NCBI GenBank assembly: GCA_014237465.1
Contig: JABZFM010000011.1
Span: 1 to 64,000, forward strand
DNA length: 64,000 nucleotides
DNA from: Desulfobacteraceae bacterium
GTDB taxonomy: Bacteria; Desulfobacterota; Desulfobacteria; Desulfobacterales; Desulfosalsimonadaceae
Direction of reading: 5' to 3'
Below the pieces are notes generated by a model that had not been told where the DNA came from, did no database searches, and saw nothing but the letters and a program-made list of their open reading frames with translations. Position numbers and translations under genes: made by a program. Positions 1-9,974 of this stretch are shown here, piece after piece. How positions within the stretch are numbered: position 1 is the first letter of the stretch; each line of letters starts with the position of its first letter.

Positions 1-82
1 TAAGGATCAACATTACACATTAGAAATATATCAACGATATGGATATTCGTGAAAATCATTCACAATATCTAATTCCGAATTC

Positions 83-104
83 GCGGCAGGATGCCGCTCC
101 CACA
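83..104. repeat. REP-like unit (GATGCCGCTCCCAC family)
   Basis: A single copy of the inverted GCGGCA..TGCCGC motif followed by CTCCCAC. The same core recurs many times at 9736-9873. It lies in the otherwise featureless leader before the first regulator; nothing else in 1-240 looks coding. Confidence 0.6.
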
Positions 105-240
105 GTGTTCATTCAAACGAATTTCCAAATGCGGTTACCCTGTAATTATGCCCGGAAAAGATTGCAATTGAAAATAAAAAAGGATACATTTTTAAAATAT
201 AAGTTTGAGAATATGGTAGACGATTTGTCAAGATTAAAGA

Positions 241-292
241 TTTGACCCATGCCCTCATTTGACCCATGCCCTCACGTTGACCCATGCCCTCA
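241..292. repeat. Three tandem 17-bp repeats
   Basis: Three near-identical 17-bp units, (T/G)TTGACCCATGCCCTCA, start at 241, 258 and 276. They lie directly upstream of the PAS/sigma-54 regulator, and the third contains an in-frame ATG at 284. The repeat could be operator-like or a slippage-prone tract. Confidence 0.75.
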
Positions 293-319
293 CACATACC
301 CAACTACAAGGCGATCAGG

Positions 320-3300
320 ATGAAAGATACGCGTAAGACAAAAAAACAACTCATAAGTGAAGTGATAGAACTGCGCCAATTGGCTGCCGCATTGAATACC
401 ACGGAGACCGAGTGCAGGCAGTCAAGGGCGGCGCTGCAGGAGAGCGAGGCGATGTTCCGCAATCTCCTGGATTATATTCCAGGAGTATCGATACAGGAAT
501 ACACGACGGATGGTATCGTGCGTTACTGGAACAAGGCCAGCGAAGAGGTCTATGGCTACACGGCGGAAGAGGCGATCGGCCGGAACCTGGGTGACCTGAT
601 AATCCCACCAGAGGTTCAACCCCTCTTTAAGCAAGCTCTTGAACTGGGAGCAAAGTGCACCAGGTCTGGGGAGTTAATGCATCCCAGCGAAGTCATGCTA
701 TTGCATAAGAATGGTTCCTTGGTTCCCGTATATTCCATCCATACGGTTGTCTGTATGTCTGACAAGCCCCCTTTAATGTTCTGCTTAGACGTTGACCTGT
801 CTGAGCGCAAACGAACTGAGGAGACGCTGCGAAAGGCTTACGATGAGCTGGAGCGACGTGTAGAGGAGCGGACTGCCGAACTTGCGAAAGTAAACGATAA
901 ACTAAGGAGAGAAATAGAAAAACGCAAGCTCGTGGAGGAGTCGCTGCGTGAGAGTGAAGAAAAATACATGACCATGATCGAATATTCCAATGACATGATA
1001 TGGACTTTGGATAAAAAAGGGAATTTTATATACTTCAATAATAAATCTGAAGAGATTACAGGGTATAAGATAAAAGAAGCACTCAACAAAGAATTTATGC
1101 CAACAATTTTAGAAGAAGATTTAGAAATGGTTTATGATGTTTTTAGAAGGACTTTACAAGGAAAACCTCTTCATTATGAAGTAAGGATTCATGATAGCAG
1201 CAGAAAAAAACTAATAACTTTGTCGGTTAATACAGCACCTATTTATAAAGATAAAGAAATTATAGGAACTGTTAGTTTCGGAAGAGACATTACCGAGCGC
1301 AAGCAGGCCGAGGCGGCGCTGCATGCGAGCCAGCAATGGTTTCGTGCCATTTTCGAGACGGCCGAAGATTCAATCTTCATCAAAGATCGCCACTTAAGAT
1401 ACACCCACGTCAATCCTGCTATGGAGCGCATTTTTGGAGTCCCAGCTTCTCAACTTTTGGAGAAATCTGATAAGGAACTTTTTGGAGATGAAGCGGGAGC
1501 ACATATCGGAGAGGCAGATTCTTGTGTTCTGAGAGGTGAGATTACTAATGAAGAACACACGAAACCGGTGGCTGGCGTTCCCACAACATTTCACGTCATT
1601 AAAGTGCCGATCAGAGATAATTCGGGGGAAATTATCAGTCTTTGTGGAATTGCCCGGGACATCACTGCTCAGAAGGTAGCCATAGATGAATTGCGCCTGG
1701 CAAGGATAAACTATCGAATGATAGCGGATTATACGTACGGATGGGAATGGTGGAAAAAACCAGACGGCACATTCCGCTATGTTTCCCCTGCGTGTGAGCG
1801 CATCACCGGTTATAAGCCAGACCGGTTTATTGAAAAGCGTTCTTTGCTCAGGGAAATCATTGTTCCTGAAGACAGAGAGAAATGGGACGAACATAATCGT
1901 CAGACGAATAAGGATATCGGACGGCGGGAAATGCAATTCCGCATCAAGGGGCCGCATGGCGAGATCCGCTGGATAGAACATTTCTGCCAACCGGTGTTCA
2001 CAAGAGAAAACGAGTTCTTAGGCATTCGTGCCAGTAATCGGGACATCACCGAGCGCAAGCAGTCCGAGGAGGTGCTGAGGAAGAGTGCCACTCAATTGCA
2101 GCTGGCGACCACCGCAGCCCGCATTGGCCATTGGGACTGGGACACCCGAACCAGCAAGATGTATTTCTCCCCGGAGTGGAAACGCCATCTCGGCTACGAA
2201 GACCACGAACTCCCCAACCGACTCGAAACATGGAAGTCCCGGCTACATCCCGACGACCGCCGGCGCGTAATCAAGGACATCCACGACTATCTTGCCGGGC
2301 GCCTATCTGATTATGCAATCGAGTTTCGCCTCAAGCACAAGGACGGCTCATATCGGTGGATCTATACTCGCGCCGAGAAGCTCTTGGATGACACCGGGAA
2401 CGCATACCGCTTTTTCGGATGCCACGTGGACATTACCGATCGCAAACAGACAGTGCTGGAACTTAAGAAATCATTGGCTGAAATTAAAAGGCTTAAAGAC
2501 CTGTACGAAAAAGAAAGCTTGTATCTGCGTGAAGAAATAGACCTTGTACATGACTATCGAAACATTATCGGCAACAGTCATGCCATCCGGCATGTCCTTT
2601 CCCAGGTTGAGCAGATTGCCGGAACCGACTCCAATGTTCTTATCCTGGGTGAAACAGGCACCGGCAAGGAATTAATCGCCCGGGCCGTTCACCACAACAG
2701 CCCATGGAAAGACCGGCCGCTTATCAAGACAAACTGTGCTACCTTGTCTGCCCACCTTATTGAAAGCGAGTTGTTCGGCCACGAGAGAGGTTCTTTCACC
2801 GGTGCCATTGCCAGGCGCGCGGGACGATTTGAGATCGCCGACGGTTCAAGCATTTTTCTTGATGAGATAGCTGAATTGTCAATCGAACTGCAGGCCAAGC
2901 TGCTCAGGGTAATCGAGGATGGCGAGTTTGAGCGGATCGGCAGTTCCAAGACCATGAAGGTGTCTGTACGCATCATTGCGGCCACCAACCGCGACCTGGA
3001 AAAAGATGTCCGTGACGGACGGTTTCGCCGGGACCTCTGGTACCGCTTAAATGTTTTTCCCATAACACTGCCGCCGCTGCGTGACAGGATTGAAGACATA
3101 CCTCTCCTTGTTCAATACTTCCTGAACATATTTACCAGGAAGCTGGGCAAAAACATTGTCTCCATACCTGCAAAAGTTATGACAGCCCTGCAAAGTTACA
3201 GTTGGCCTGGAAATGTCAGGGAACTGGAAAACGTTCTTGAAAGGGCGATTATCAGCACATCCGGTCCCAACCTGAGCCTGTCAGAAAAACTAGGGCGGAA

Positions 3301-3481
3301 TGAGCAAAAAACTTCTGAGAGTTTTAAGTCACTGCACGATATGGAGCGGAACTATATTGTCAAAGTACTTGAAGAAACAGACTGGAAGGTCAGTGGAAAA
3401 AACAGTGCAGCAGAAATCCTCGGGCTTGACAGGAGTACATTACGTTTCAGGATGAAAAAAATGAATATTCACAAGCCGTAA
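320..3481 (+). CDS. Multi-PAS sigma-54-dependent transcriptional activator
   Basis: An enhancer-binding protein that would sense signals through about five PAS/PAC modules and activate sigma-54 RNA polymerase. Order, by residue: PAS1 about 40-165, coiled coil 170-215, PAS2 about 215-335, PAS3 about 335-455, PAS4 about 460-585, PAS5 about 590-715, AAA+ domain about 750-985, and a Fis-type helix-turn-helix in the last 50 residues. The AAA+ domain has Walker A GETGTGKE, the sigma-54 contact loop as GSFTGA near residue 824 (usual form GAFTGA), and Walker B FLDEI. Protein length is 1053 residues from ATG 320. An in-frame ATG at 284 lies inside a tandem repeat and is less likely; neither start has a strong ribosome site. 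No transmembrane segment is evident, so it is probably cytoplasmic. A sigma-54-like promoter lies downstream at 3700, so the following operon is a likely target (inference). Confidence 0.9.
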   Translation: MKDTRKTKKQLISEVIELRQLAAALNTTETECRQSRAALQESEAMFRNLLDYIPGVSIQEYTTDGIVRYWNKASEEVYGYTAEEAIGRNLGDLIIPPEVQPLFKQALELGAKCTRSGELMHPSEVMLLHKNGSLVPVYSIHTVVCMSDKPPLMFCLDVDLSERKRTEETLRKAYDELERRVEERTAELAKVNDKLRREIEKRKLVEESLRESEEKYMTMIEYSNDMIWTLDKKGNFIYFNNKSEEITGYKIKEALNKEFMPTILEEDLEMVYDVFRRTLQGKPLHYEVRIHDSSRKKLITLSVNTAPIYKDKEIIGTVSFGRDITERKQAEAALHASQQWFRAIFETAEDSIFIKDRHLRYTHVNPAMERIFGVPASQLLEKSDKELFGDEAGAHIGEADSCVLRGEITNEEHTKPVAGVPTTFHVIKVPIRDNSGEIISLCGIARDITAQKVAIDELRLARINYRMIADYTYGWEWWKKPDGTFRYVSPACERITGYKPDRFIEKRSLLREIIVPEDREKWDEHNRQTNKDIGRREMQFRIKGPHGEIRWIEHFCQPVFTRENEFLGIRASNRDITERKQSEEVLRKSATQLQLATTAARIGHWDWDTRTSKMYFSPEWKRHLGYEDHELPNRLETWKSRLHPDDRRRVIKDIHDYLAGRLSDYAIEFRLKHKDGSYRWIYTRAEKLLDDTGNAYRFFGCHVDITDRKQTVLELKKSLAEIKRLKDLYEKESLYLREEIDLVHDYRNIIGNSHAIRHVLSQVEQIAGTDSNVLILGETGTGKELIARAVHHNSPWKDRPLIKTNCATLSAHLIESELFGHERGSFTGAIARRAGRFEIADGSSIFLDEIAELSIELQAKLLRVIEDGEFERIGSSKTMKVSVRIIAATNRDLEKDVRDGRFRRDLWYRLNVFPITLPPLRDRIEDIPLLVQYFLNIFTRKLGKNIVSIPAKVMTALQSYSWPGNVRELENVLERAIISTSGPNLSLSEKLGRNEQKTSESFKSLHDMERNYIVKVLEETDWKVSGKNSAAEILGLDRSTLRFRMKKMNIHKP

Positions 3482-3566
3482 GTTCAGTACAAACTACCAT
3501 TTTGCCGGTTGCATCAATTCCCAATCAACCCATCCGATCAATGCAATCCCGAATCCCGTTCAAAAG

Positions 3567-3601
3567 TGATCATATATTGCCACCTTGGTCATATATTACC
3601 A
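3567..3601. promoter_or_regulatory. Paired 16-bp palindromic boxes, putative enhancer sites
   Basis: TGATCATATATTGCCA (3567-3582) and TGGTCATATATTACCA (3586-3601) are near-identical imperfect palindromes, 19 bp apart, with TGGT/ACCA-type arms. They lie about 100 bp upstream of the sigma-54-like promoter at 3700, the usual place for an enhancer-binding-protein site. The adjacent activator (320-3481) is the obvious candidate to bind them. Confidence 0.55.
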
Positions 3602-3699
3602 CCTTTACCATCCGTTCAAGATGTGTATATCTGCCGGGCATTCTTCCTTCATTCAACAAATTTGGATACCTACAACTTATTTTACCAGGTTTTGCGCTT

Positions 3700-3715
3700 T
3701 GGCACAAATCTTGAT
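3700..3715 (+). promoter_or_regulatory. Putative sigma-54 (-24/-12) promoter
   Basis: TGGCAC-N5-TTGAT matches the TGGCAC-N5-TTGCW consensus except for A in place of C at the -12 GC. It would give a leader of about 400 nt before the gene at 4130. The rest of 3482-4129 shows no convincing gene. Confidence 0.5.
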
Positions 3716-4129
3716 TATTAAAATATGGAATGTCTGAACCTGAACGAGAACCTCGAAAATCTGAAAACCTGAAAATTTTTTCAAGTTCAAGGCGGGCGAC
3801 CAGATTTTAAACAAGCGATACACCATCCCCCGGGCAAGAAGCGGATGCGGATCGGTTGCTGCGCCACCCTGACCATCGCTTCCCAAGGCAAGTGGTGTAA
3901 AAAACGGCATCTCACCATCCGTGTCTGCAGCGCGCACCTGCCGCTGCCCGGGTCAGAAGTGCTCCCCGCGTCGATGGGGGGGCTTGTTGCGGAAATAAAC
4001 GGTACGGGCTGTCCGTTAAAACCGGCCCTGCAACTTCAAACAGGAAAGGAGGACGAAACGTAAACAATAACCGAAAAAATTCTTTCAAACGCACTTTTTT
4101 TTAACGTCATTAACGATGGAGGAGAAATT

Positions 4130-6229
4130 ATGAAAATCAAACATTTCATTGGTGTTGGCACGCTGCTGCTGTTTCTCGCGGCACTGGTGATGCCCTTGGG
4201 CGCAGGCGCGGAAACGGTCACGGATCGGGGTGTCAACGACGCCGGGCAGGCCCAATATACGCCTGACAACTTGTGCGCTGGTGCGGTTCATACAACTACG
4301 TTGAATGATCAACGTCACGCCATTGTCATCGGCACAAAGTTCAAGATGGGGTGGGAAAACCTCAGACGTCAGGGGCTCATTCCCGGGGCACTCAGCCCCT
4401 TTGCGCCCATGTCGATGACAGAACCCGACGTAGCCGTCTGGTCGCCCGGCCGAACGGTTGGATTCGCGAACGTGTATGGGGTCAACCTGGATACCGGGGA
4501 GATCGCCTGGCAGCCCAGACCCTGGTTTGGACCTTGGGATAAAGGCACGCCCGACCCTATGACCATGTTCGTGGGTGCGCTCATAGACGATGATGGCAAC
4601 AGCTATGTCATGGACGAAGATCAGGTGTGGTCTTGGGACCGGGACGGAAACCAGCGATGGGTCGTTGATTCACCGTGCACCATTCCGTGGATCGGCAATG
4701 CGTCAATCGTGCCCCAGGGCGGCGGCTTGATCGCAGGCACCTGTTCCGACGGGACATATTTGCTTATGAGCCGTGAGGATGGCTCCATAATCGATACGTT
4801 TGTACTGGAGGGCCTCAACCCGGAACCCTGTGACATCCTAGAACCGATCGGTTTTCTGGCATGGATCACCGGCTTTGAAACCACGCCCAAGGCGTTTGGG
4901 TCGCTGGCCTGCGGGGCCATCGGACTGGAGTTTAAAATCACCGAGACACAGGCGATGGACCCGGAAACCGGACGAATTTTTCAGGCCACCGCCGGAAGTA
5001 GTCCGTCTGAAGGATTTATGCGAGCTTACGATATCGTTCCAGGGGGGCCCAGCGGATGGCATTTTGCAGAGGCCTGGTCAAGCCTGATGGGCGCCAGCGG
5101 GGACACCAGCCCGACCATTCACAAGGAGGAAGGTGTTGTCTACGCCAGTGATGACGATGGTGTGATGTACGCCTTTGCTATCGACGATGGGTATCCTGTT
5201 GCCCAATCGGCCCCCGGGCTCCAGGGCGGCTTTTCCCCCCAGATCGCCTACAACAACTATCTGATCAACGCGAACGGTGACGGGATAGTCGCGCTTACGT
5301 TAGAAGACGATATTGATGACCTGGTTCCGACCGATAAGATACTGAACGTGGCCTGGCAAAAAACCCTGGCGGACCCGGATTATCAGGCGGTAATCGATGC
5401 GGCAGGACTGCCGGTAGGGCCTACGATACCGGGGGTCACTGACGGTGTTCCCACGGCCAAATATATCGGTATCTGCACCCAAATGCCGGATACAGCCGGC
5501 ATCGTGCCCATGGTGGGCTACAGGATGTCAATTCCTGTAAGTAGCCCGCTTTCGGATTTTATGGGCCGGGTCTTCGATGATGGCGGTGGACCGGCAATGT
5601 TTAACACCTTCGCACAGATGTACCACCAGTTCGATCCGGACACCGGCGATGTGATTCCGGGTAGCACCATAAAAGCTGTTCCGGAGACAGGCACGACGTT
5701 TGACGGCGGCTACGGTCACAGGTACAACTCCCAGCAGGTCGCTTTCCGTGCCGAATTCATCGCCAAACTGTTCCTGATAATGCAAAACGTGGTGTTGGCG
5801 AATGCTTCGCCGGAAGCGGATGCGTTCTACCGGCAGGATTTTGCGATCGGTGGTCTTACGGCCAATGTACCAGAAAGTTATCGGGTGCATACCGAGGAGA
5901 CCCTTACCAAGCTCATCAACTGGACAGACCAGGCAGTTGCCGAGCTGGATGCGGGCAGACTGCAGAACAGTTTCGACACCGCACGCATGCTGGCGCCCAA
6001 CTGCGACCGCCAGGTGGCCGTGATGGTGGAGAAGGGAAATGCCGAAGGCGAATTCTCCAATTCTGAAGCTAATCAATTGATCCACCGCCTCCGCAACCAG
6101 GCCGCTCACGAATTCCAGCAGGCGCGGGATGCGCTCCTGGGCGACCCCACACCGAATGATGTGAAGAAGGTACGCAGGGATCTGCTCAAGGGCAAAGATC
6201 GCCTGGAGCAATGTCTGGGCATGCTGTGA
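4130..6229 (+). CDS. Exported beta-propeller-like protein (PQQ-type repeats)
   Basis: A 699-residue protein of unknown function. Residues 1-28 form a clear signal peptide (basic start, LLLFLAALVM core, AGA cleavage region), so it should be exported. Residues about 90-420 contain repeated segments such as VYGVNLDTGEIAW, VWSWDRDGNQRW, TYLLMSREDGSI and VMYAFAIDDG, typical of PQQ-like or WD-like beta-propeller blades. The last 130 residues are predicted helical and charged. A good ribosome site (GGAGGAG) precedes ATG 4130. It is first in a plus-strand set with three more exported or membrane-anchored proteins and follows a sigma-54-like promoter at 3700. A hairpin terminator follows it. Residues that would bind a quinone cofactor were not identified, so enzyme activity is not claimed. 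Confidence 0.7.
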   Translation: MKIKHFIGVGTLLLFLAALVMPLGAGAETVTDRGVNDAGQAQYTPDNLCAGAVHTTTLNDQRHAIVIGTKFKMGWENLRRQGLIPGALSPFAPMSMTEPDVAVWSPGRTVGFANVYGVNLDTGEIAWQPRPWFGPWDKGTPDPMTMFVGALIDDDGNSYVMDEDQVWSWDRDGNQRWVVDSPCTIPWIGNASIVPQGGGLIAGTCSDGTYLLMSREDGSIIDTFVLEGLNPEPCDILEPIGFLAWITGFETTPKAFGSLACGAIGLEFKITETQAMDPETGRIFQATAGSSPSEGFMRAYDIVPGGPSGWHFAEAWSSLMGASGDTSPTIHKEEGVVYASDDDGVMYAFAIDDGYPVAQSAPGLQGGFSPQIAYNNYLINANGDGIVALTLEDDIDDLVPTDKILNVAWQKTLADPDYQAVIDAAGLPVGPTIPGVTDGVPTAKYIGICTQMPDTAGIVPMVGYRMSIPVSSPLSDFMGRVFDDGGGPAMFNTFAQMYHQFDPDTGDVIPGSTIKAVPETGTTFDGGYGHRYNSQQVAFRAEFIAKLFLIMQNVVLANASPEADAFYRQDFAIGGLTANVPESYRVHTEETLTKLINWTDQAVAELDAGRLQNSFDTARMLAPNCDRQVAVMVEKGNAEGEFSNSEANQLIHRLRNQAAHEFQQARDALLGDPTPNDVKKVRRDLLKGKDRLEQCLGML

Positions 6230-6285
6230 TGCTACGCGGTTAATGTGGCGCAATCGCAAAGGCGGCTATTTCGCCCTTAGCGCCC

Positions 6286-6326
6286 GGGATCGGGGGGGCT
6301 CCGGAGGCCTCCCCGGTCCCCTTTTT
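6286..6326 (+). terminator. Intrinsic terminator or attenuator
   Basis: A 13-bp GC-rich stem (arms 6286-6298 and 6308-6320, 9-nt loop, two wobble pairs) followed by CTTTTT. It lies between the beta-propeller gene and the next gene, so it probably reduces or ends read-through into 6358-9533. Confidence 0.75.
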
Positions 6327-6357
6327 CCGGCTCCGGAACGGAAGAAAGGTGTGTAAA

Positions 6358-7032
6358 ATGAAAAATTTCAAGCTACTGCCGGCCCTGGCCTCCATTGTCA
6401 TCACGGGTTCGCTGTTTATTGCCTATTATTATGTGTTTGAATGTCCCGGTTCAGCGGCCGATCTGGCCGCCATCGAACAGGTGTTCGACGACTTCAAGCA
6501 GGCCGCCATCCAGCAGAATGGAAACACGGCTATCAATCTAACCGACCAAGCGACGTACGACCGGATGGAGAAATTGCAGCACCTCGTCCTGGAAGCAACC
6601 AAAGACGAATTGGACGCAGAACCCATTGCGCATCAATTTTACGTGATGATGCTTAGATTGGAGCTGCCTCCCAGAATACTCGCCACAATGTCACCCAGGG
6701 ATGTGGCCGTGTATCTGCTGGAAAATCGGATTATAGGGAACTTTTTTGAAGAACGCTCCCGCATCGATCAGATCGAGGTGCAGGGCCGACGCGCGTCGGG
6801 TCGGCACATGAAGCTGAAATGGCAGGTGGGGGACCCCCTGGCGTTCGTGCAGGAGTCGGGTCGATGGCGTTTTCGACTCGTGGCGATGATCGACGAAGTC
6901 AATGGCCAAATGAAAAACCTCGTGGCTCAGCACGGGGGTGACGAACAGGAAATGATGTATCGGATCGTCGAATTTATCACTATGAAACGTTTGAAAAAAA
7001 ATCATTTCCTTCCGGTGAAAGGAGAACTGTGA
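6358..7032 (+). CDS. Small membrane-anchored protein of unknown function
   Basis: A 224-residue protein. The N-terminus has one hydrophobic segment (about residues 6-25, LPALASIVITGSLFIAYYYV), which should anchor it or act as an uncleaved signal. The rest is soluble, with no motif I recognise. The start is ATG 6358, preceded by GAAAGG; an in-frame GTG at 6349 is weaker. Its stop overlaps the start of the next gene (TGATG), so the two are translationally coupled. Its neighbours are an exported beta-propeller protein and a GspC-like protein, suggesting an envelope-associated role. Confidence 0.7.
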   Translation: MKNFKLLPALASIVITGSLFIAYYYVFECPGSAADLAAIEQVFDDFKQAAIQQNGNTAINLTDQATYDRMEKLQHLVLEATKDELDAEPIAHQFYVMMLRLELPPRILATMSPRDVAVYLLENRIIGNFFEERSRIDQIEVQGRRASGRHMKLKWQVGDPLAFVQESGRWRFRLVAMIDEVNGQMKNLVAQHGGDEQEMMYRIVEFITMKRLKKNHFLPVKGEL

Positions 7033-7901
7033 TGCGTAACAAAAAAGAACCGAATACCCGAAAACGCATCGCTGTGGGCGGCGGCATGGTCGCACTGGCG
7101 ATCGTCCTGACGGCGACATGGCTTACCTTTAACGGCGATGCAAGCAATCCCGATGTAAATCCGGTGACGGCAGTTTCTCCAACAGCGGCGACTTCAGCAT
7201 CAAAAGCGCTCCATACGGTCAATGATTCCGCCGCGATGGAAGCCGAACCCGTTCGCCCCGACCTCGAGCTTCGCCTCCTGGCCACCACGGTTTCCTTGGA
7301 CTCGAACGAGGCTTATTCCCGGGCGACCATCGAGGACATCAATCGGGAACGGCGACACATCATGCGCACCGGTCAGCTGCTGAGAGGCTATGAGGATGTG
7401 GTACTGGTTGAAATAGCAACCGACAGGGTGGTGCTGGAGAACGGCGGCCGCCCCGAGGTGGTTTTCCTGGACGACACCGTGCCCCTGAACCCTCGCAAAG
7501 AGGTTTGGCCGGTGGAGATCGATCTGTTCCCCGATGCTGAAAATCCTGCCGATATAACCGAGGACGTTTTTCTCCACGGGCTGGCGCGTCAAATCGCGGT
7601 TTTACAAACCCAGCGCACAGCACTCGCATTGGGCCACCAGGGCGCCTTTGCCCCCTGGGAAGAAAACGGCGAGTTCATCGGTCTTTTTACCAGTTCGGTT
7701 GTGGAAGGAAGTTTTTTCGACCAGCTTGGCCTTCGCCAGGGCGACATCCTCATGTCGATCAATGGATACGATATTAAAAGCGCGGCCGATAATGTGATAG
7801 TCCTTGATATACTGACCCATGAAACCCGCCTTTATTTTCGCGTGCGTGGGATCGATGGCGAAGAGCGGGAGTTTGAAACCCAGACCGTGCCGGTGATGTA
7901 G
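7032..7901 (+). CDS. GspC-like inner-membrane protein with PDZ domain
   Basis: A 289-residue protein with the layout of type II secretion GspC. It has a short cytoplasmic start, one transmembrane helix (about 13-33), a Thr/Ala/Ser-rich linker, an HR-like domain (about 75-150: LELRLLATT..., ATIEDI, DRVVLENGG) and a C-terminal PDZ-like domain (about 210-285: GSFFDQLGLRQGDILMSING). In known systems GspC links inner-membrane components to the secretin. No other gsp genes occur in the window, so it is a stand-alone relative. It could recruit cargo such as the exported neighbours to a secretion machine encoded elsewhere. ATG 7032 overlaps the preceding stop, with AAAGGAGA upstream. Confidence 0.65.
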   Translation: MRNKKEPNTRKRIAVGGGMVALAIVLTATWLTFNGDASNPDVNPVTAVSPTAATSASKALHTVNDSAAMEAEPVRPDLELRLLATTVSLDSNEAYSRATIEDINRERRHIMRTGQLLRGYEDVVLVEIATDRVVLENGGRPEVVFLDDTVPLNPRKEVWPVEIDLFPDAENPADITEDVFLHGLARQIAVLQTQRTALALGHQGAFAPWEENGEFIGLFTSSVVEGSFFDQLGLRQGDILMSINGYDIKSAADNVIVLDILTHETRLYFRVRGIDGEEREFETQTVPVM

Positions 7902-7964
7902 ATAGTCTTTTACCATTTTCATATTTTAAAAACGCACACTTCAAAAAAACAAGGAGGTTGTCTC

Positions 7965-9533
7965 ATGATAAACATGAATTTGTCGAGGGCGGTTCACATG
8001 TTGAAACGTTGGGCCGTAACGTTTCTCGCGCTGCTTTTTATCCCGGTTTTCGCCGGGAATGTCGGGGCCGTGGATTTCCCGCCCGGGCAAAGTCCCCACC
8101 GGGATATGCCGATTCCCGGTGAGGCGTACCCGCCGCCGTTACCGCCGGGCAACGTCGATCTCTCGTTGGTGAGCTACGAATTCCGGAACGCTTACACGCT
8201 CGGCGTCCAGAGCTTTGTTTTCTGTTTTCCGTACCTCTATAATGCCTTGTTGCGCTGGCAGATTATTACCCAGGAGCCGGAAGACCCCGACAACATACCT
8301 TACATCCCGCTCAACTATTTCTGGCACTCGCGGCAACTCTCCGAAGGGGGAACCGGGGGCTCGCCGAACAACGACACCCTTTACTCGGTCGCGTTGGTGG
8401 ACGTCAGCGAAGAGCCGTTCATCCTGAGCCACCCCGATATACCCGGCAACCGCTACTTCAGCTTTCAAATCGCAGGGTTTGACTCTGACAATTTCGCCTA
8501 CGTCGGCACCCGGACCACGGGCCAGCAGGGGGGATCATTCGCACTCATCGGCCCGGAGTACGTTTGCCGGAACCCAAGCGGCAAAGTAAAACGGCCTGAG
8601 TGGTGCCTACCCCCCGACGTGACCCTTCTCCCGCGCAGCAAGACCAATACGATCATCGTACTTGCAAGGATATTCGTGGAAGACACGGACGACGTCACGA
8701 ACGTCCATGTACTCCAGGACCAGATTGAGCTCACGCCGCTGAGTCTCTGGGGCACCGGTATCCCGGTGCCGGAGGATCGCGACGTGCTCCAGCCGTTCCC
8801 CCTGACGGACCCTCTGGGCCGGTGGAAAACGATTAATGCGGTGATGGAAGAATTCCCGGAGGAGCCTCGGCACAGAGCCATGCTGAACTGGTTCAAGTCC
8901 ATCGGGATCGGCCGTGGCGCTGACCCGGAAGACATGTCCCAGGATGTAAAGAATGCATTGGCGCTGGCATGGCTGGCCGGGTATCGTATCCTCGATGACG
9001 CCGCCACCGATGGGGTCGGCTCCATCGATGTCAATAACTGGTTCTATCCCCCGGAGGGATTTGGTCGTTCGGGGGTTTACGACGATTACCTGCTGCGGGC
9101 GGCCACCCAGTCTCTGGCAGGCATTATCGCAAATGACGCCGAGGAAGCCGTGTACATAATCAATGAAAAAGACGGCAACGACAATCAGCTCAAAAGCAGC
9201 TTGCCATACACCGTGCGTTTCGCGCCCGGCGATCTCCCCGATGTGGACGCTTTCTGGTCGCTCACCATGTACAGCTCTGCAAACTTCGACTTTGTTTCAA
9301 ATCCCATCGATCGCTACAAGATCAATGACCAGACCCCCGGTATCGAATTCGATCCGGACGGTGGACTCACGATCTACATCCAGAACACGCCACCGGTTGG
9401 CCACGAATCAAACTGGCTGCCGAGCGAAGCGGGCAACAAGGACTTCTATCTGATTATCCGGGCGTACCTGCCCGGTCCCAGTCTCGTGAATGCTACCTGG
9501 GTCCCGCCCTCTGTCGTTCTCACAGGCCCTTAG
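7965..9533 (+). CDS. Exported DUF1254/DUF1214-like protein
   Basis: A 522-residue protein with a signal peptide (about residues 1-36: LKRWAVTFLALLFIPVFAGNVGAV). The central and C-terminal parts resemble the DUF1254 plus DUF1214 family. Visible signs are the NNDTLYSVALVDVSEEP segment near 145 (compare N-D-T-x-Y-x-x-x-x-x-D-L in the family) and the C-terminal FWSLTMYSS...IYIQNTPP...NWLP stretch. The biochemical role of the family is not established. It is last in the 4.1-9.5 kb set, with AAGGAGG directly before ATG 7965. The secreted proteins at 9975-11243, 12565-14916 and 50373-51812 have a similar style of sequence (all-beta, many Pro/Asp) but share different motifs with each other. Confidence 0.65.
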   Translation: MINMNLSRAVHMLKRWAVTFLALLFIPVFAGNVGAVDFPPGQSPHRDMPIPGEAYPPPLPPGNVDLSLVSYEFRNAYTLGVQSFVFCFPYLYNALLRWQIITQEPEDPDNIPYIPLNYFWHSRQLSEGGTGGSPNNDTLYSVALVDVSEEPFILSHPDIPGNRYFSFQIAGFDSDNFAYVGTRTTGQQGGSFALIGPEYVCRNPSGKVKRPEWCLPPDVTLLPRSKTNTIIVLARIFVEDTDDVTNVHVLQDQIELTPLSLWGTGIPVPEDRDVLQPFPLTDPLGRWKTINAVMEEFPEEPRHRAMLNWFKSIGIGRGADPEDMSQDVKNALALAWLAGYRILDDAATDGVGSIDVNNWFYPPEGFGRSGVYDDYLLRAATQSLAGIIANDAEEAVYIINEKDGNDNQLKSSLPYTVRFAPGDLPDVDAFWSLTMYSSANFDFVSNPIDRYKINDQTPGIEFDPDGGLTIYIQNTPPVGHESNWLPSEAGNKDFYLIIRAYLPGPSLVNATWVPPSVVLTGP

Positions 9534-9735
9534 CCGAAGAACGACGGCCTGCGGTCGCTGTGATGAGGCTTGCGCAGGCCGGACGAGCGAAAGTAAGTAA
9601 ACGAATGGGTGATCGTCATGCCGGACTTGATCCGGCATCCAGGGCGGCCTTGGCGTAGTACTTGTCCAGCTTTCCGGGCTCCTGTTTTCGCCGGAGTGAC
9701 ACTGCTTAACTCAACTTTTCGGGCTTAGCATAAAA

Positions 9736-9873
9736 GCTGTGGGAGCGGCAAGATGCCTTGATACGCTGTGGGAGCGGCATCTTGCCGCGATACAGAATCG
9801 CCCGAAGTCCTCATATCGCGGCAAGATGCCGCTCCCACCAGGATGCCGCTCCCACCAGGATGCCGCTCCCACA
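9736..9873. repeat. Cluster of REP-like repeats
   Basis: At least five copies, in both orientations, of a GTGGGAGCGGCATC / GATGCCGCTCCCAC core. The last three are direct repeats (CCAGGATGCCGCTCCCA). They pair into long hairpins between the convergent genes ending at 9533 and 9975. Similar repeats are common in intergenic DNA of several proteobacterial groups. I see nothing else in 9534-9974. Confidence 0.8.
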
Positions 9874-9974
9874 TGGAACCCCAAAGTTGATCTATTAATT
9901 AATGTTAATCCGAAGTGAATTTAACTTCCTCGGGATACAGCCTTTAAATCGAGCCGCCCGCCCTGCAGGCGGCT

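Noticed and set aside
39-245. 68-residue open frame on the plus strand
   Set aside because: It runs through a REP-like repeat, has no ribosome site and its sequence shows no protein-like pattern.
1394-1990. 198-residue open frame opposite the PAS regulator
   Set aside because: Shadow of a clearly coding gene; composition is not protein-like.
5528-6259. 243-residue open frame opposite the beta-propeller gene
   Set aside because: Antisense shadow of a gene with a signal peptide and good ribosome site.
9736-9873. CRISPR array
   Set aside because: Units are inverted and direct REP-type copies without regular spacers, and no cas genes are near.
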